From Serinus canaria (taxonomy: Eukaryota; Chordata; Aves; Passeriformes; Fringillidae): a stretch of 64,000 nt of DNA. The stretch covers positions 4,032,219-4,096,218 of the forward strand of contig NC_066323.1 in the NCBI RefSeq assembly GCF_022539315.1. The letters are read 5' to 3'. Shown here one piece after another: positions 13,801-24,432 of the stretch; positions within the stretch are counted from its first letter, which is position 1, and each line of letters starts with the position of its first letter. Position numbers and translations under genes: made by a program. The notes below the pieces were generated by a model. It saw only the letters and a program-made list of their open reading frames with translations, was not told the DNA's origin and searched no databases.

Positions 13801-16800
13801 CTTGAGTAAACACGTAGTAATTATTGAGCTCTCTACCAACTGATATTCTCCATTTGGAAGATAATAATTGCTTCAAATTTGCAATCAGTTTAGAACAGAG
13901 AGGGGACTGAATAATTTATGAAAATGTTATGAGGTGGCTGCTCTTCCTTAAGTGCTGTTTTTACACTGTACAAACACAGAGTTGTTGAATCTCTTAAGCT
14001 AAATTTGGTGGTGCTTGTTTTCCTGCTTTTGGAGGATTTTTATATTCTATTCTCTGCTTAACTTGAATGTGGCTTGCTTTGCAATGGGACTCTTCAAAAC
14101 TTGATTTCTGTAAAGCAGCCCAACAGGAGCCACAAGAGGTTTCCATCATCCACCCAGCCCTACCGACAGTCATTATTCAAAGCTGATGAAAAATGCATAC
14201 ACTCAGCAAAGGTACGGCGTTCACAGATAACTACAGGCCTGAATGATTTATGAAACTGGTGCTCTGACGAAGACAAGTATCTAGTTTCTCTCTCTGATGG
14301 CCTTACAAATACGTATATATACTCTTTCTTGTAGGCAGCTCTCGTTTTAGCCAACGACAAGATAATGATTGAAGAGGATGGTTATCAATACACAACGATA
14401 GTGCTAAAGCAAAGAAATGAATATGTATAAAATGTTGGAGTTTTTGATTGTTCTACTAGGATCCCAAAATAGAAGAGCTGTTTTTCACTAGGGGTGGGTA
14501 CAGCAATACATTGAGAATTATCAGCATTAGGTGTCAGCATGTATTAGACACAAACATATATATAATATATACTAATGTCTGCTGCATTTGCACTGTATTA
14601 TTATTACTATTGTTTTTGTTATTATTAATATTTTTACTATTATTATTATTTTTACAGTCTAACTGCACAATAAAACTGTGTTCCTCAGTTACTCCTTGGC
14701 AGTTCAAGCTATTCAGCACCTTGTTCCCCTGTATCCAGAGGAATGCAGCTCTCCCAATGCTTCTGCACAGCCAGGCCAGCTCTGGAACTGCAGAGACAGG
14801 TTGGACACATCCTCCCTGTCACAACTATTTAATTTGGAGACAGATTTATCTTCCTCCCCTCAATCAAGACTGTTTGCAATTTCTGAAGAAAACAAGACAA
14901 CACAGTGGATATTTTGAAAGAGCAAGCATTCTACAAAGGGTAATTTCATTTCCCTGAATATCTGCTACCCTTGTGCAGTTGGTGTGACAGTCATTACACT
15001 TGTGTAATTATACAGTTACTGACATTGTTCAGCAGGACATAAACACAGCTGAGTGGTCTTGGTCTTTCCAAGATCCCATCCACAGAGCAGCCACTGGGCA
15101 GCACAACTGGTGGCAGGAGAACTGGTGCTGTTGGTGTGCTGGCATGGTGGTGGCCATGACGTGGGTGCTGACTCTGCCATTGATACTTGGCACAAGGCTG
15201 CACAGGAACATGAGACATCCCACAGGGCACTGGCATGATGGCAGTGATGTTTCAGGTGAAAAATAACTTCTGAGAGGGGCCTTTCAGCTGTCTGGAAGTA
15301 ACTCCAAATAATTCATGCTACCACACAAGAAATCCAGAGGGACCATCTTTCATCAACCAAGAGCAGCCAACTTATTGAGGAAGGCAGATTATTTTCATCA
15401 AGCCACTGAGCCTGTCCATTGCATTTCATGATCACCCTGGGCTGATATATAAAAGGCAGCTCCATAAGCAAAGCTTCCACAGAGCAAGGACTCCCACCTC
15501 TCCAGCTCCACCCAGGCAGCTGCAGGTGCAGCCCCTCAGCCCAGCCCTCATCCTGCAGCCAGCATCGCCTGAGGCACATGCTCAGCTCTGCCCTGCTCCA
15601 TCCTGGCTGCTGCTGATCCTGTTCCTGTACCACTATCAGGTAAGAGTGTGACACTGTGCTCCAAACAAGGTTATTGCTTTAGGAGAAAAGATCACTAAAG
15701 GGACAAAAGTGGCTGGTGGGAAAGGCTGTGGAGAGGATGATGGGGTTGGCTGAGATGCAAACTGCTGATTTTTGCTAAGGCGGGGTTTTGGATAAACAGG
15801 GGTGAAAGTGGGGAATGCTGGCAATTACAGCTGATGGCAGGAGCCTGAAGTGCTCTGGAGGCTTTGTGGAGGGAAACTGGGCAAGCATTTCTACTTGAGA
15901 GATGAATGAAAGGTCTTCGAATGAGAGAACAGAAGATACTGACTTAATTTATCAGTTCAATCAATTATAGTGTGTTTGTAAGCACCCTGATGAGGTATGT
16001 GTTGCTTAAAACTATGGAAGGCACAGGTAGAATTTTTAGAGTAGATGAAATTGGAAAAGTCCCTTTCTGAAACCAGGCTTAATAGTGCAAAGAGGCTTCC
16101 CTATGGCAGGGCTTCCCTATGGCTGTCTCCTTTGGAAGCCACATGACCTGGATGGTTTTGGTTTGTCTGTTTTTGGGGGTTTTTTAAAATCCAAAACCAT
16201 TCTGGGCTCACTTTTGCAAGCAGTGGGGGTTGATTTAGTGATCTGTGATGGACAAAGCAAAAGCTCCTTAAAATCTGTTAGTGCACACTTGCCCAAACTC
16301 GATGTCTGACACACCAGGCGTGACCATGATGGGAAAGCTGAAATCACATCCCCTAGGAGTCTAACAGCCTGTCCAGCTCCTGAATTCTTGCTTGGTTTTA
16401 CTTGCCAAAAAAGTGTTGCTGTTACAAACAACAGCAGCGTTAACGATGAAGTGAGGAAGCAGCCAAGGAGACTATCAAAACACTGCATCCCTCACAAAGC
16501 ACTTTCCCAGGGCTACAAAAGCAAGGGGAGATGAAAGCAGAGCGGGAAGCGGCGCAGGCTCCTGTGGGCGAAGGCGGGAGGAGCTCCTGCTGCGGGGCAA
16601 GGCTCATGTCTGGGGTGAAAAAACCCCTTTTGGAGGACAGGGTGTTTTTGTTAGCAGAGACCCACCCAAACTCCGTTTGCTCTTGGTTTGCATCACTGCC
16701 AACAAAACCTTTGCAGTGGGGAGGGAGAGACACTGATGCTATCTACTGCCTTGGATAAAAAACAAGCATTTTGGTTCATTTGTTGTGTTGGGCACCCAAA

Positions 16801-18177
16801 TAAGCATTGGATCTCAGTGCAAGCTCTCAGCTCTTGTTGTGGGCTTTGGAGAGAGCCTGAGGATTATCCATGGGCTGTGCCAGGGTTGTGCCTCTGGGCT
16901 GCAGGGACATCAGGAGTTCAAACTCCCACTCGCTGTGGTGGGATCTCCATGGAGCAGCACTGCAAACTCCTGGGAAAGACCGTAATGTGCTTTCACCTCT
17001 CATGACAAAAATCCAGAGTTTTGAAAAGCTGATCTGGGTCACTTTGCTGTGTTGGCTCTTCCTGTCTTCTATCAAAGCCCTTTGCCATTTGCTCAGGTTT
17101 CTTTATCCAACCCACAGACAAAAGCTGTATACCAGACTGACACAGCATGCAAAGTCCTCTGAGCAGAGAGAGCAGGAACATCACATCATCGTGTTAGCAC
17201 TGATCTGGAAAGGACAAATGCCAGGAGTTCTGGCTTCATGGAGAAACTGCAGCTCAAGCCATATGCTCAGCTGGGTTCCTACAGAGGAGACAGAATTCAC
17301 CATGTTTTCACTAAAATACATAATTTCTCTCTTCCTGCACATTTGTTTGTTGTTTGGTTTTTTTTTTTTTTGTTTGGAAATTTAAAGATTGACCCTGCAT
17401 GAATGGGAGCCAATGAAATCAACTCCAGAACTAATTGAGGAATTTTTTAACTGTTAGCCATGCCAACAAAAGAAGCTGGCCCTGGTACTGCCCAAGCCAC
17501 TGACATCCTTCCTGTTGGAACTGAGTTTCCTACAAGCTCTCGCTCCAGTCCTGTGGCTTGGCCACGCTCTTGGCCTAGGACACACTCTGCAAAACTCTCA
17601 AATATCTCCAAACTATTGCCAGCAGGCTCCATTCTTGTAGAAGCCATTGGCAGCTGATCAGGATAATCATGCTTGGCTGCTGGCTCCCAGTACAAGGTTT
17701 GGTCTGATCTTTGGGCAAGGAGGGATAGCACACCCCATGAGCTGTGTGAGACCTGTGGGAAATGGTTTTGAGTTGGGGGGGAGGGTACTACCTCTTTGTA
17801 GCTTGTGGTGCTGAGAGGTGTCCACCCATGAAGGGAGAGGATGCAGGACATGGCACATAACCCAGAAACCCACCTGACAAGATGGACGCGACGGCAGCGA
17901 TGATGAAGGACACGATGACCCCGGGCCCCGCCATCTCCTTGGCCACCAGGCCGGACACCACATACATGCCGGTGCCCACGCAGCTCCCGACACCCAGGGA
18001 GATGAGGTCCAGCGTGGTGAGCACCTTGGCCAGCCGGGCGCCCTGGGTGGCTGCAGCCCCGGTGCCCTCCAGCATGGACTCCACGGGCTTGGTGCGCAGG
18101 ACGCGGGCGCGCAGGGCATGGCCCGCCGCCCCCCAGGGCACCCGCCGCGGGTCCAGCCGGGACAGGAACCCGCTCAT
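5712..18177 (-). CDS. SLC7A14: SLC7A14, probable lysosomal cationic-amino-acid-transporter-like protein (7 coding exons, 771 aa)
   Basis: Coding exons in transcript order are 18177-17874, 12988-12752, 11989-11772, 9855-9709, 8836-8628, 8106-7229 and 6034-5712. All junctions are GT/AG and phases match (1,1,0,0,2,1). The sum is 2316 nt, or 771 codons plus TAG. Recognised from family knowledge: the N-terminal LDPRR and [11 protein letters not shown] stretches, the APC signature YAEFG...VPKTTGSAY (105-120), the CAT-family motif [15 protein letters not shown] (267-281), a hydrophilic loop (about 430-560), a C-terminal permease domain with [14 protein letters not shown], and a tail ending DELDYSPE. 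About 14 membrane spans are expected. The family member is reported in lysosomes of neurons and retina, with GABA or cationic amino acid transport proposed, and human mutations are linked to retinitis pigmentosa. No frameshift or missing exon is visible, so the gene looks functional. The ATG at 18177 has A at -3. Confidence 0.97.
6035..7228 (-). other. SLC7A14: SLC7A14 intron 7
   Basis: This is a 1.2-kb intron between the last two coding segments, and I see no repeat or coding signal in it. The neighbouring introns 3 (11990-12751), 5 (8837-9708) and 6 (8107-8627) are likewise short and featureless. Confidence 0.9.
7229..8106 (-). CDS. SLC7A14: SLC7A14 exon 7, large exon (residues 372-665)
   Basis: The acceptor TTCTGTGCTCCAG precedes 8106 and the donor GTGAGT follows 7229. 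This 878-nt exon encodes spans around 384-402 and 411-430 and a long charged loop of about 120 residues ([15 protein letters not shown]..., with a tyrosine motif in HPNYGTVDM). It then encodes the C-terminal permease domain: a double span after [11 protein letters not shown], the [20 protein letters not shown] segment, and [12 protein letters not shown]. Length and reading frame are intact. Confidence 0.96.
8628..8836 (-). CDS. SLC7A14: SLC7A14 exon 6 (residues 303-372)
   Basis: The acceptor CTTGCCTTGCCCAG precedes 8836 and the donor GTCAGT follows 8628. The exon encodes [19 protein letters not shown], then the segment [29 protein letters not shown] and the start of MAGDGLLFR. Gly330 is present; from memory, this position is changed to Arg in a reported human retinitis pigmentosa family. 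The exon ends two bases into the Arg372 codon (phase 2). Confidence 0.95.
9709..9855 (-). CDS. SLC7A14: SLC7A14 exon 5 (residues 254-302)
   Basis: This is a 147-nt in-frame exon flanked by the acceptor TCCCCACAG and the donor GTAAGT. It encodes [28 protein letters not shown], the most diagnostic CAT-family segment, followed by a membrane span ending AYVS. The GFDxIATTGEE core is conserved across the cationic amino acid transporter branch of SLC7. Confidence 0.96.
9856..11771 (-). other. SLC7A14: SLC7A14 intron 4
   Basis: This 1.9-kb intron is dominated by a 51-base T run at 10810-10860 (A51 on the transcript strand). The rest is unremarkable single-copy-looking sequence. I saw no target-site duplication around the A run in the flanks I compared. 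Confidence 0.9.
10810..10860. repeat. Poly(T) run of 51 bases (poly(A) on the SLC7A14 strand)
   Basis: Fifty-one consecutive T residues are preceded by TACTTTTTC and followed by GCCAAGAG. It is far longer than the other homopolymers in the window (15-21 nt). It could be a retroposed tail, an expanded microsatellite, or a length error from sequencing. Confidence 0.95.
11772..11989 (-). CDS. SLC7A14: SLC7A14 exon 4 (residues 181-253)
   Basis: The acceptor TTTCTCTCACATAG precedes 11989. The exon encodes [14 protein letters not shown], two hydrophobic spans (about 190-206 and 218-236) and the loop [13 protein letters not shown]. It ends in phase 0 at 11772, before the strong donor GTAAGT. The 218-nt length restores frame after exon 3 exactly. 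Confidence 0.95.
12752..12988 (-). CDS. SLC7A14: SLC7A14 exon 3 (residues 102-181)
   Basis: The acceptor TTTTTCCAACCAG precedes 12988. The exon opens with the rest of Gly102 and the VCYAEFG motif, then the APC-family VPKTTGSAY stretch and a span around [17 protein letters not shown]. An N-glycosylation sequon NHT lies at 163-165, in a predicted non-cytosolic loop. The exon ends after the first base of Gly181 at 12752, before the donor GTGCGT. That donor is less canonical than the others, but the joined frame is correct. Confidence 0.95.
14596..14655. repeat. TTA-rich low-complexity tract
   Basis: An interrupted array of TTA and related units (ATTATTATTACTATTG...) spans about 60 nt in intron 2. 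It is an impure trinucleotide microsatellite. Confidence 0.9.
15446..15456 (+). promoter_or_regulatory. Candidate TATA box (TATATAAAAGG)
   Basis: A textbook TATA box lies on the strand opposite SLC7A14, within intron 2. About 25-30 nt downstream is a GC-richer, exon-like segment that ends in a consensus splice donor. Initiation would be expected near 15477-15485. TATA-like strings occur by chance, and it is the conjunction with the donor that makes this one notable. Confidence 0.4.
15478..15639 (+). pseudogene. Exon-like segment with leucine-rich, ATG-less signal-like frame
   Basis: Downstream of the TATA box, about 160 nt run to CAG|GTAAGAG at 15639/15640. One frame is open across the segment and ends in a hydrophobic stretch reading [16 protein letters not shown] just before the donor, like a secretory signal peptide. 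No ATG is in that frame: the nearest ATG (15578) is in another frame and reaches TGA after 12 codons. This could be an eroded first exon of a small secreted-protein gene, an alternative exon joined from upstream, or chance. I cannot name a family and saw no following exon. Confidence 0.25.
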
Positions 18178-18266
18178 GGTGCTGGGCTGGGCAAGGCTGG
18201 GCCACGGACAGGGTCAGGAGCACCCCCTCAGGGCTGTGGCTGTGTCTCCATCCTGCACTGGCAGCC
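17874..18266 (-). CDS. SLC7A14: SLC7A14 exon 2: 5' UTR end and first coding exon (residues 1-102)
   Basis: On the minus strand the acceptor follows a pyrimidine tract (TTCCCCTCTCTTGCAG) and the exon begins at 18266. Bases 18266-18178 are 5' UTR and the start codon is 18177-18175 in the context AGCACCATGA. The exon encodes the cytosolic N-terminus, a first hydrophobic span (about 54-76, containing [12 protein letters not shown]) and the second span (about 84-102). It ends at 17874, one base into the Gly102 codon, before the donor GTGGGT. Read-through past this donor gives an unrelated tail, which supports the splice. Confidence 0.95.
18228..18251 (-). CDS. Upstream ORF in the SLC7A14 5' UTR (7 codons)
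   Basis: The only ATG in the predicted 5' UTR of exon 2 opens a short frame, METQPQP then TGA. It has A at -3 and G at +4 (CAGGATGG), a strong initiation context. It terminates 50 nt before the main ATG and is in a different frame, so it would act through reinitiation or leaky scanning. Its existence depends on the acceptor at 18267 being used. Confidence 0.6.
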   Translation of the reverse strand: METQPQP

Positions 18267-19456
18267 CTGCAAGAGAGGGGAACAGAGGGTTTGACTGAAA
18301 CAGTAAAGAGAGAAGGAAGAGTCAAAAGGGGCCCCAAAGTTCTCAGAATCTCTGCTGGTCAGAGTGACTCTGAGATACGTACAAGCTTCTTTTTCTCAAG
18401 GTTGTTTATTATTTCTTACCTGTAACATTCTTTCTCCAACCCACCACAGGTCTGTCTGGCAGGTCAGGTTGAGGCACGCTGCCTGTTTTATCTTTTTATA
18501 CTAGAAACTACGTGTACATTATTTACTATAACTTCTCAATACTTATCACTTATGTTAGACAGTGAGTCTCTACTTTAAACTAATTTAAAAGTGCCACCAT
18601 CACAGCAGAAGATGGAGGTGAAAAAGAAGGAGAAAGAGTGGACATGCTTAGATTCTTCCATCCTGCTTCTTGAACCCCCATTCTAAAAACTTTAAAAATC
18701 TATTTTTCACCTTGTGACAGACTAACTATTATTCTACTTAAACTCTCTTGACTTGTAATTCTTCATATAAAGGTTGGCAATTGTTTTTTTCTATGGGTCA
18801 AGATCAAAGGCACAGGGGTCTTGGGCTCTGTGCCAAGGTCTCTGAGCCCCTTGGCAGGGTCTCAAGTCCTCCAGGGCAGCCAGAGGAATTTCCTGGGTTC
18901 CGACACTAAGTTGTTTTTTGCTGAGCTCTGGTGCTGGCAGAGCTTTGCTTTGACCAATGCTGCTGCTGCTGTGGAGAAATCTCCTTTCTCCACCCTCAGT
19001 TGTTTTGTATATCAGGGATGCACTGCCCTCCTTTGTGTTCACATGGGTTTAGCCTCAGTCATTACTACAGTGCTACAAACAGCAGGAACCTGATTTCCTC
19101 CAAATTCTCATTACGTGGTTTAATTGCTGCCAAAAGTGATGATGGCTACATATAACTGTGAGGTGCTGGTGGTCACACTGGGCCCTGATGGGGACAGAGT
19201 GTGACTCCAAGCCTGTAGTTAAGGCAAACTGGGGGAGAAGCTCAGCAGGAGCAGTGTGGGCTCCACTGGCCACTGGAGAGTGAGTGACTGAGAGCACAGC
19301 CAGCTGCAGCCATTTTTAATACTTTAAAATTTTCTTGCTTGAACCCATGAGCCCTAGGATTGTCTCAAAAATCATGGCCTTATCTTGGTTTCCTCTTTCT
19401 CTGTGCTTTTTTAATCCTTAGTCATATTTTCAAGAACAGTTCAGCAACTGCCATTT

Positions 19457-19486
19457 CCCCCTCCCTCCCTCCCTCCCTCCCTCCCT
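19457..19486. repeat. (CCCT)n microsatellite
   Basis: About seven CCCT/CTCC tetranucleotide units in a row lie in intron 1. Confidence 0.95.
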
Positions 19487-20229
19487 ATCTGCTGTTCTTC
19501 AGCAAACTGTGTGGTTCTCATAGTACCAGCAGCAGGGACTACCAGGTGACATGTAATGACTTCTTGACTTTGAGCAAACCAAGAAGAATTGACAAGCTGC
19601 AGGCTAATACAAGGGAACAGGAAAAATAGCTTATCAAATATGAATTTTTACCTGGCAGCTTCTTTCCTGTCAATACAGATATATTCTTTTATTTTAATTG
19701 CCTTGAAGACAAAACACTTATTTTTTTTCCATCTTTACATCCAAAACAAATTACATTGTGTCCACAAGGCAGCTTCAGTGTTGCTGAAGTTTATTAAATG
19801 AAACACAGCATTCATTTCATGTTTTTGGTTGATCACTGTTCAAACTGTGCTGATTTTTTACCTCGAGCAACCACAGACTGAAAGGCTGCATGCTCTGGCT
19901 AGGAATAATAATGAGAAATTGTTACTGAGCAAATGTGGATCTCTGGGTTGAGAATAAAACCTGGGTTTGGTTTCTGGGTTGCTCAAGGCGACAGCTGGTT
20001 GTGGGATGGGCTGGCTCACAGGTGAGGTTTTATTTTCTGGCTTAAAGGAAGGTTTGTGTTGGAAGAGGGCAGCTGAGCCAGAGCTCAGCAGGTCTGCACC
20101 AGCCAGGATGAAACAGACTTGTTCTCATGGAATAAATATGGAATTGTTTTGTTTTGAAAAGAACTCTGAGATTATCAACTCCCACCACTAACCCACGTTC
20201 TCAAGTGCCAAATCTCTGCATCTGTTAAA

Positions 20230-20468
20230 TCCCCCCAGAGGTGGTGACTCCACCAATTCCCTGGGCAGCATGTTCCAGTGCTTGACATCCCTTTCCATGA
20301 AGAAATTTGTCATAATAGCCAATCTAAACCTCCCCTGGCACAACCTGAGCTCCTGTCACTTGTTACTTGGGAGAAGAGACTGACTCCCACCTGGTTCCAA
20401 CATTCTTTCAGTTGCAGAGATCAATAAGGTCCCCTCTGAGCCTTCTTTTCTCCTCAGAGCAACATGTT
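20230..20468 (-). mobile_element. CR1 LINE fragment
   Basis: It is recognised by the typical avian CR1 3'-region text on the complementary orientation: GGTGGTGACTCCACCAATTC, CCTGGGCAGCATGTTCCAG, CAATCTAAACCTCCCCTGG, GTCACTTGTTACTTGGGAGA and AAGGTCCCCTCTGAGCC. It is diverged and contains no usable reverse transcriptase frame. It sits in SLC7A14 intron 1, in the same orientation as the gene. Confidence 0.9.
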
Positions 20469-22826
20469 CCTGTCCTGGCCTCTCCACAATGGCTCTGCTT
20501 TGCAAGGACTGTGTTTTAGCCATGTGAAAAACAACAACTCTAAGGAAAACCACTCAAAATTCATCCTTTTATCCAAAGCATGGCACCTCTGGAGTGTGGG
20601 CTGGAAAAGGTCTTACTGTGCTCCTACTTTCCAGCCTTTATTTAATTATTTCCTTTGAACTTTGTAGCTTCTCTTATTTGAGTTTGAAATACTTGGATTT
20701 CTGTGCTAGGGTTTGCACTAAATTGACTTAAACTAGTGAAGTAGCTGGGTCTCCAGAAGAGGTAGGATGGTGTGGGATGCAGGAACCAAAGCTTCAGGCT
20801 GGTCCTTGGTGCCATCACCAGGTCATGATCTGGCATGGGGAGACCTGTTCTGTGTTTTAAGGGGGTTTGGGACCCCAGTTTTTCATCACTGTGTCTTTGG
20901 GTGTCTGATGAAGGCTTTGGGAAGGGTGGCATATCCTCCTTACTGGAGGGATTCACATCCACACTGGAAAAACTAGTGAATTCCTCAACCTGAAGAGAGA
21001 TGACTGGTTTGGACATCCCAGTTCACTTTCAAGCCACATCATGGTATAGAAATTACTTTCTCATCAGCATTGCAAAGAACCCTAAGGGAAGACAGGGCAG
21101 TCTTGTCCTGGAATAATCTTAACTGCCAAAATGATGAAAAAAACCCTTAAATATTTTAAATGGTTTAAATTTAAAGCAGGAACTGGCTGGTGGTTTAGTG
21201 ATGCACCCAGATTTAGGCTGCTGAGCTGTTCCAGCTGCCTGGGGCTGGGCTGTGACCAGGTCCTCCTGCAGGGCAGCCCAAGAGAGCCCTGCAATTCATG
21301 GGGTTTAGTCTTCTCCTTTAAGTCATCAAGGAAAAAAAAACTTTCAAAACCTCTGAAATAAAATAACTCTATAATTGCTGCTATGCTCAATTAAAGCAGT
21401 CATTCAAAAGTATTCCAGATGTTTAAGCAAGACCAGCATATTGCTGCTATGTAGCTTGGAAAACAGCCTTTCTCTCCATTTGAAACCAGGAGAAAATATG
21501 TCATGGATGGCAACCACCTCCATGGGGCAGGGGCAGCTCACTTCTGCTCTGCTCCACTAACCCTGCAAAAGGAATATTTACTTGGGAAGCAAAAGGAATT
21601 TTTACTTGGTTTTTTTTTTTTTTAATCTTCTGTCCTCACCGTAAACCCAGGAAGATGAAGGGAGCTGTGGCTCAGAGGGGACAAGCTGCAGCTGGGTTTT
21701 GGAGCTGCTCAGCTTTCCACCATCAGGCTGTTGGGGTTGGTTTTCCTCACTGGCTGGCACTTGCTGCTGCCACCATGTGCTTGTCAGCACCACTGTTTGT
21801 ACCAAAACACTCCTCTTCATCAGGGTAAATTGACTAAAACTGCAATCAAGCCAGAAGGAGAGACATAGGTGTTTACAGGCATGGATCTTCCTCGGTGTCT
21901 GGGTTGATGCTGAATTATTCCTTGTAGGAAACTCATTGTGCTGGGGAGATGCAGCACAGCATCCCCCCAGCATCTCCCACCCTCATCACCCCCCATAGAT
22001 CCAGCTTCTCTAGAAAATTGTCCCCAAACCACACCTGTGCCTTGGGATGGCTTTTGATTTTCTGTTAATGACTCCCCTCTGTCCAGGAGTCTGTAGGGAT
22101 ATCCATGAGCAAAGATCTTTACTAAAATCTGCTGGGGATGCAGCAAGGAACAGAATATCGATGTGGTAAATGGAACAAAGAGAGCTCCTGTTGCTGTATT
22201 GATGGAAAGCCAGGCAGGGGCACTCATTAAGAGGAAAAGGTTGGGTTTTCCCCTGGTTTTCCATGGCTCACAGAGTAATTGCTGCAGAGCAAAGATTGCT
22301 GATGCCTCCAGCAGCTGGAGCAGCATGGGTCTGGCCCTGGCATGCAGGACACCAGTGCCCATTTGCTGCAGAGATTTTTAGGGGGAAAGTCCCTTCTACT
22401 TGCCCAGGAGAGCTGTGCTTCAGAAATCTGGGATTGAAGCAGGTTCCTATCAACCCCCAAGGCAGGGCCTGCTGTGGACCCCAGGAATATTAATTGTGGT
22501 GTTTATGGTGCAGGAGCATCAGCCCCTCAGACCCACTCTGTGCTCCAGTAGGGACTGTGTGCCAACATCACCCCCGGACAACACAGAGCCCTGGAGGCTC
22601 AAAGGGATGCTGGAGCTATCCCGAGATGATGGAAAAGGCATCTCCTGGCAGCAAACCCCGCTGCAATCCCAGAAAAGAACAAGGAAAAAAAAGGAACAAA
22701 CGTGCTGGGCTGACCTCCCTGCTGGCCCTTGATTTTCCCTTTAATGGTGAGCTGGGTAACGGCGGGGCGGGTTTGTCGGGAGCCTCTCAGGGGCTGAATT
22801 CCATCCCAGCTCCTCCAGCCGGGAGA

Positions 22827-22840
22827 GGCTGACGTCAGCC
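22827..22840. promoter_or_regulatory. Palindromic cAMP response element (TGACGTCA)
   Basis: GGCTGACGTCAGCC is a 14-nt perfect palindrome centred on a consensus CRE (22830-22837). It lies in a patch of raised G+C and CpG (about 22755-23100) within SLC7A14 intron 1. CREB/ATF binding is the family expectation for this 8-mer, and a role for it here is inference. Confidence 0.6.
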
Positions 22841-24413
22841 GGGCAGCAGCTCCGAGCGCAGGGATGCCTTCTGCCCGGCTCCCCGAAATGTTTTCATTAC
22901 GAGTGCGACTCGATTTGCAGCTTTATGTGCTTGTTTTTACAGTGTCGATCCCCAGCTGGGCTGCCACTGTAAAAGCTGGCTCTGTCTCCATCACCAGCCC
23001 TCCTAAAAGCGATTTAAAAGGCAGGCACAGAGCCGAGAGCGAGGGCTGGTCCCTGCCGGTCCCGGCTGCTCACGTGGGTCCAGCTCCAGCAATCTGGCCT
23101 TGTGCCTTGGCTGGTAATTTTGGGGCTTTTCTTATTTTTAATCTTTCCATTTTTACCTCTGCTTGAGCAGTTCAAGTGGAGCTGTGGTTAATTTAAACTA
23201 CAGTAGTTGCTAAATTAAACCACTGCTAACACTTCAGGTTTAAGACCAGCTTTCTCTGTGCATCAGCTGAAAAAATGGGATATTTTCTGTGTGTCTTCAT
23301 GGCAAAATGGAAATGAAGAGGTTGAACAGCCCTTTTCTATGGTGTTTCCATCAAGGTTATACTGAGTGATTTGACAGTGTTAGCACTGCTATAAGATGGC
23401 TAAACATCATTATCTTCTTCTGACAAATAAGCAAAATAAATGAGGAAATGTTTATTTTTTGACCAAAGACATAAGGCAAGGGTGCCATGCACCCAGAGGC
23501 AGCCCCCAGGAATTCCCAAACTTTGTATTCTAGTCTATAGTGCAAGTATTAAAAGAGCATAAATGTGTAATCTGGTAATATAATTAGCATGTACATAGGG
23601 ATCACCCTTTCTCCCTCTTCCCAGTCTTCAGGGGGGATACAGAGTGATGGTTTAGCTGCTGTCCTTGCTGGGGAGAGATTGGACTGCCTGGATAATCAGG
23701 GAAAAGGCAGAGGGAAGGATGGGAGTGATGTCAAAGCTTCTTTCTGTCTTGCAGCTGGTGTTTCCCTTTTCCTAAGCAAATAGCAAATCAATATTTGAGC
23801 ACTGATCTGTGCCCATGCAGGTGAGCAATGAGGTTTTGGTAGCTGAGGGCTCATCTTCCTGCCTGGATGAGGTGGGAGATGAGGTGATGCATTCAGAGGT
23901 GAAATTGGAGCGTGCCACAGGGAGGGCCAGCAGATCCCTTGATACTGAGCTGTTCTAAACTTTGCCAGGATTAATTACATGCCAACTTCACAAGCAGCTG
24001 GTCCAGGCTCCCTTGGGATCCTCAGGCTAGTGACAAACTGCTCTGGGACTGAAAGGAGCAGTGTTTTCCTCCTTTCTAGGGGCTGGATGCATGTGGAGCA
24101 CCTACCATTCCTACAGCCAGAATGGGATGGAAGCTGAAATATTCCTTTTGGAGATGCTCATGCACATCCTTGTAGGCACATCCTCCCCTTGGTAGATCCA
24201 CCTGACCCAGTCCAGAGTCTGGCATTTTGTTTTTCCACTTGTTTTCTGCCCTTTTTGCATGGCTACCAATCACTGCCATGGTGCAGAGCAGTGTAGGAAT
24301 GGATGCAGGGTATGACAGATACAGGAGTCTGTGTGTGCCAAGCTGAAATAATGCAATATGCATGAAGAGCTCTGTTTGGGTTTGCAACAAAGCTATTTAA
24401 CCACCAGAAGAGG

Positions 24414-24432
24414 AAAAAAAAAAAAAAAAAAA
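24414..24432. repeat. A19 homopolymer
   Basis: Nineteen A residues are followed by GAGAGAAC, in intron 1. Confidence 0.95.

Larger units (their letters stand above)
12989..17873 (-). other. SLC7A14: SLC7A14 intron 2
   Basis: This is a 4.9-kb intron between exons 2 and 3. It contains a TTA-rich low-complexity tract (14596-14655), a 14-nt direct repeat GGCTTCCCTATGGC at 16094-16107 and 16110-16123, and a plus-strand TATA plus exon-like element (15446-15641, listed separately). No other coding potential is recognised. Confidence 0.9.
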
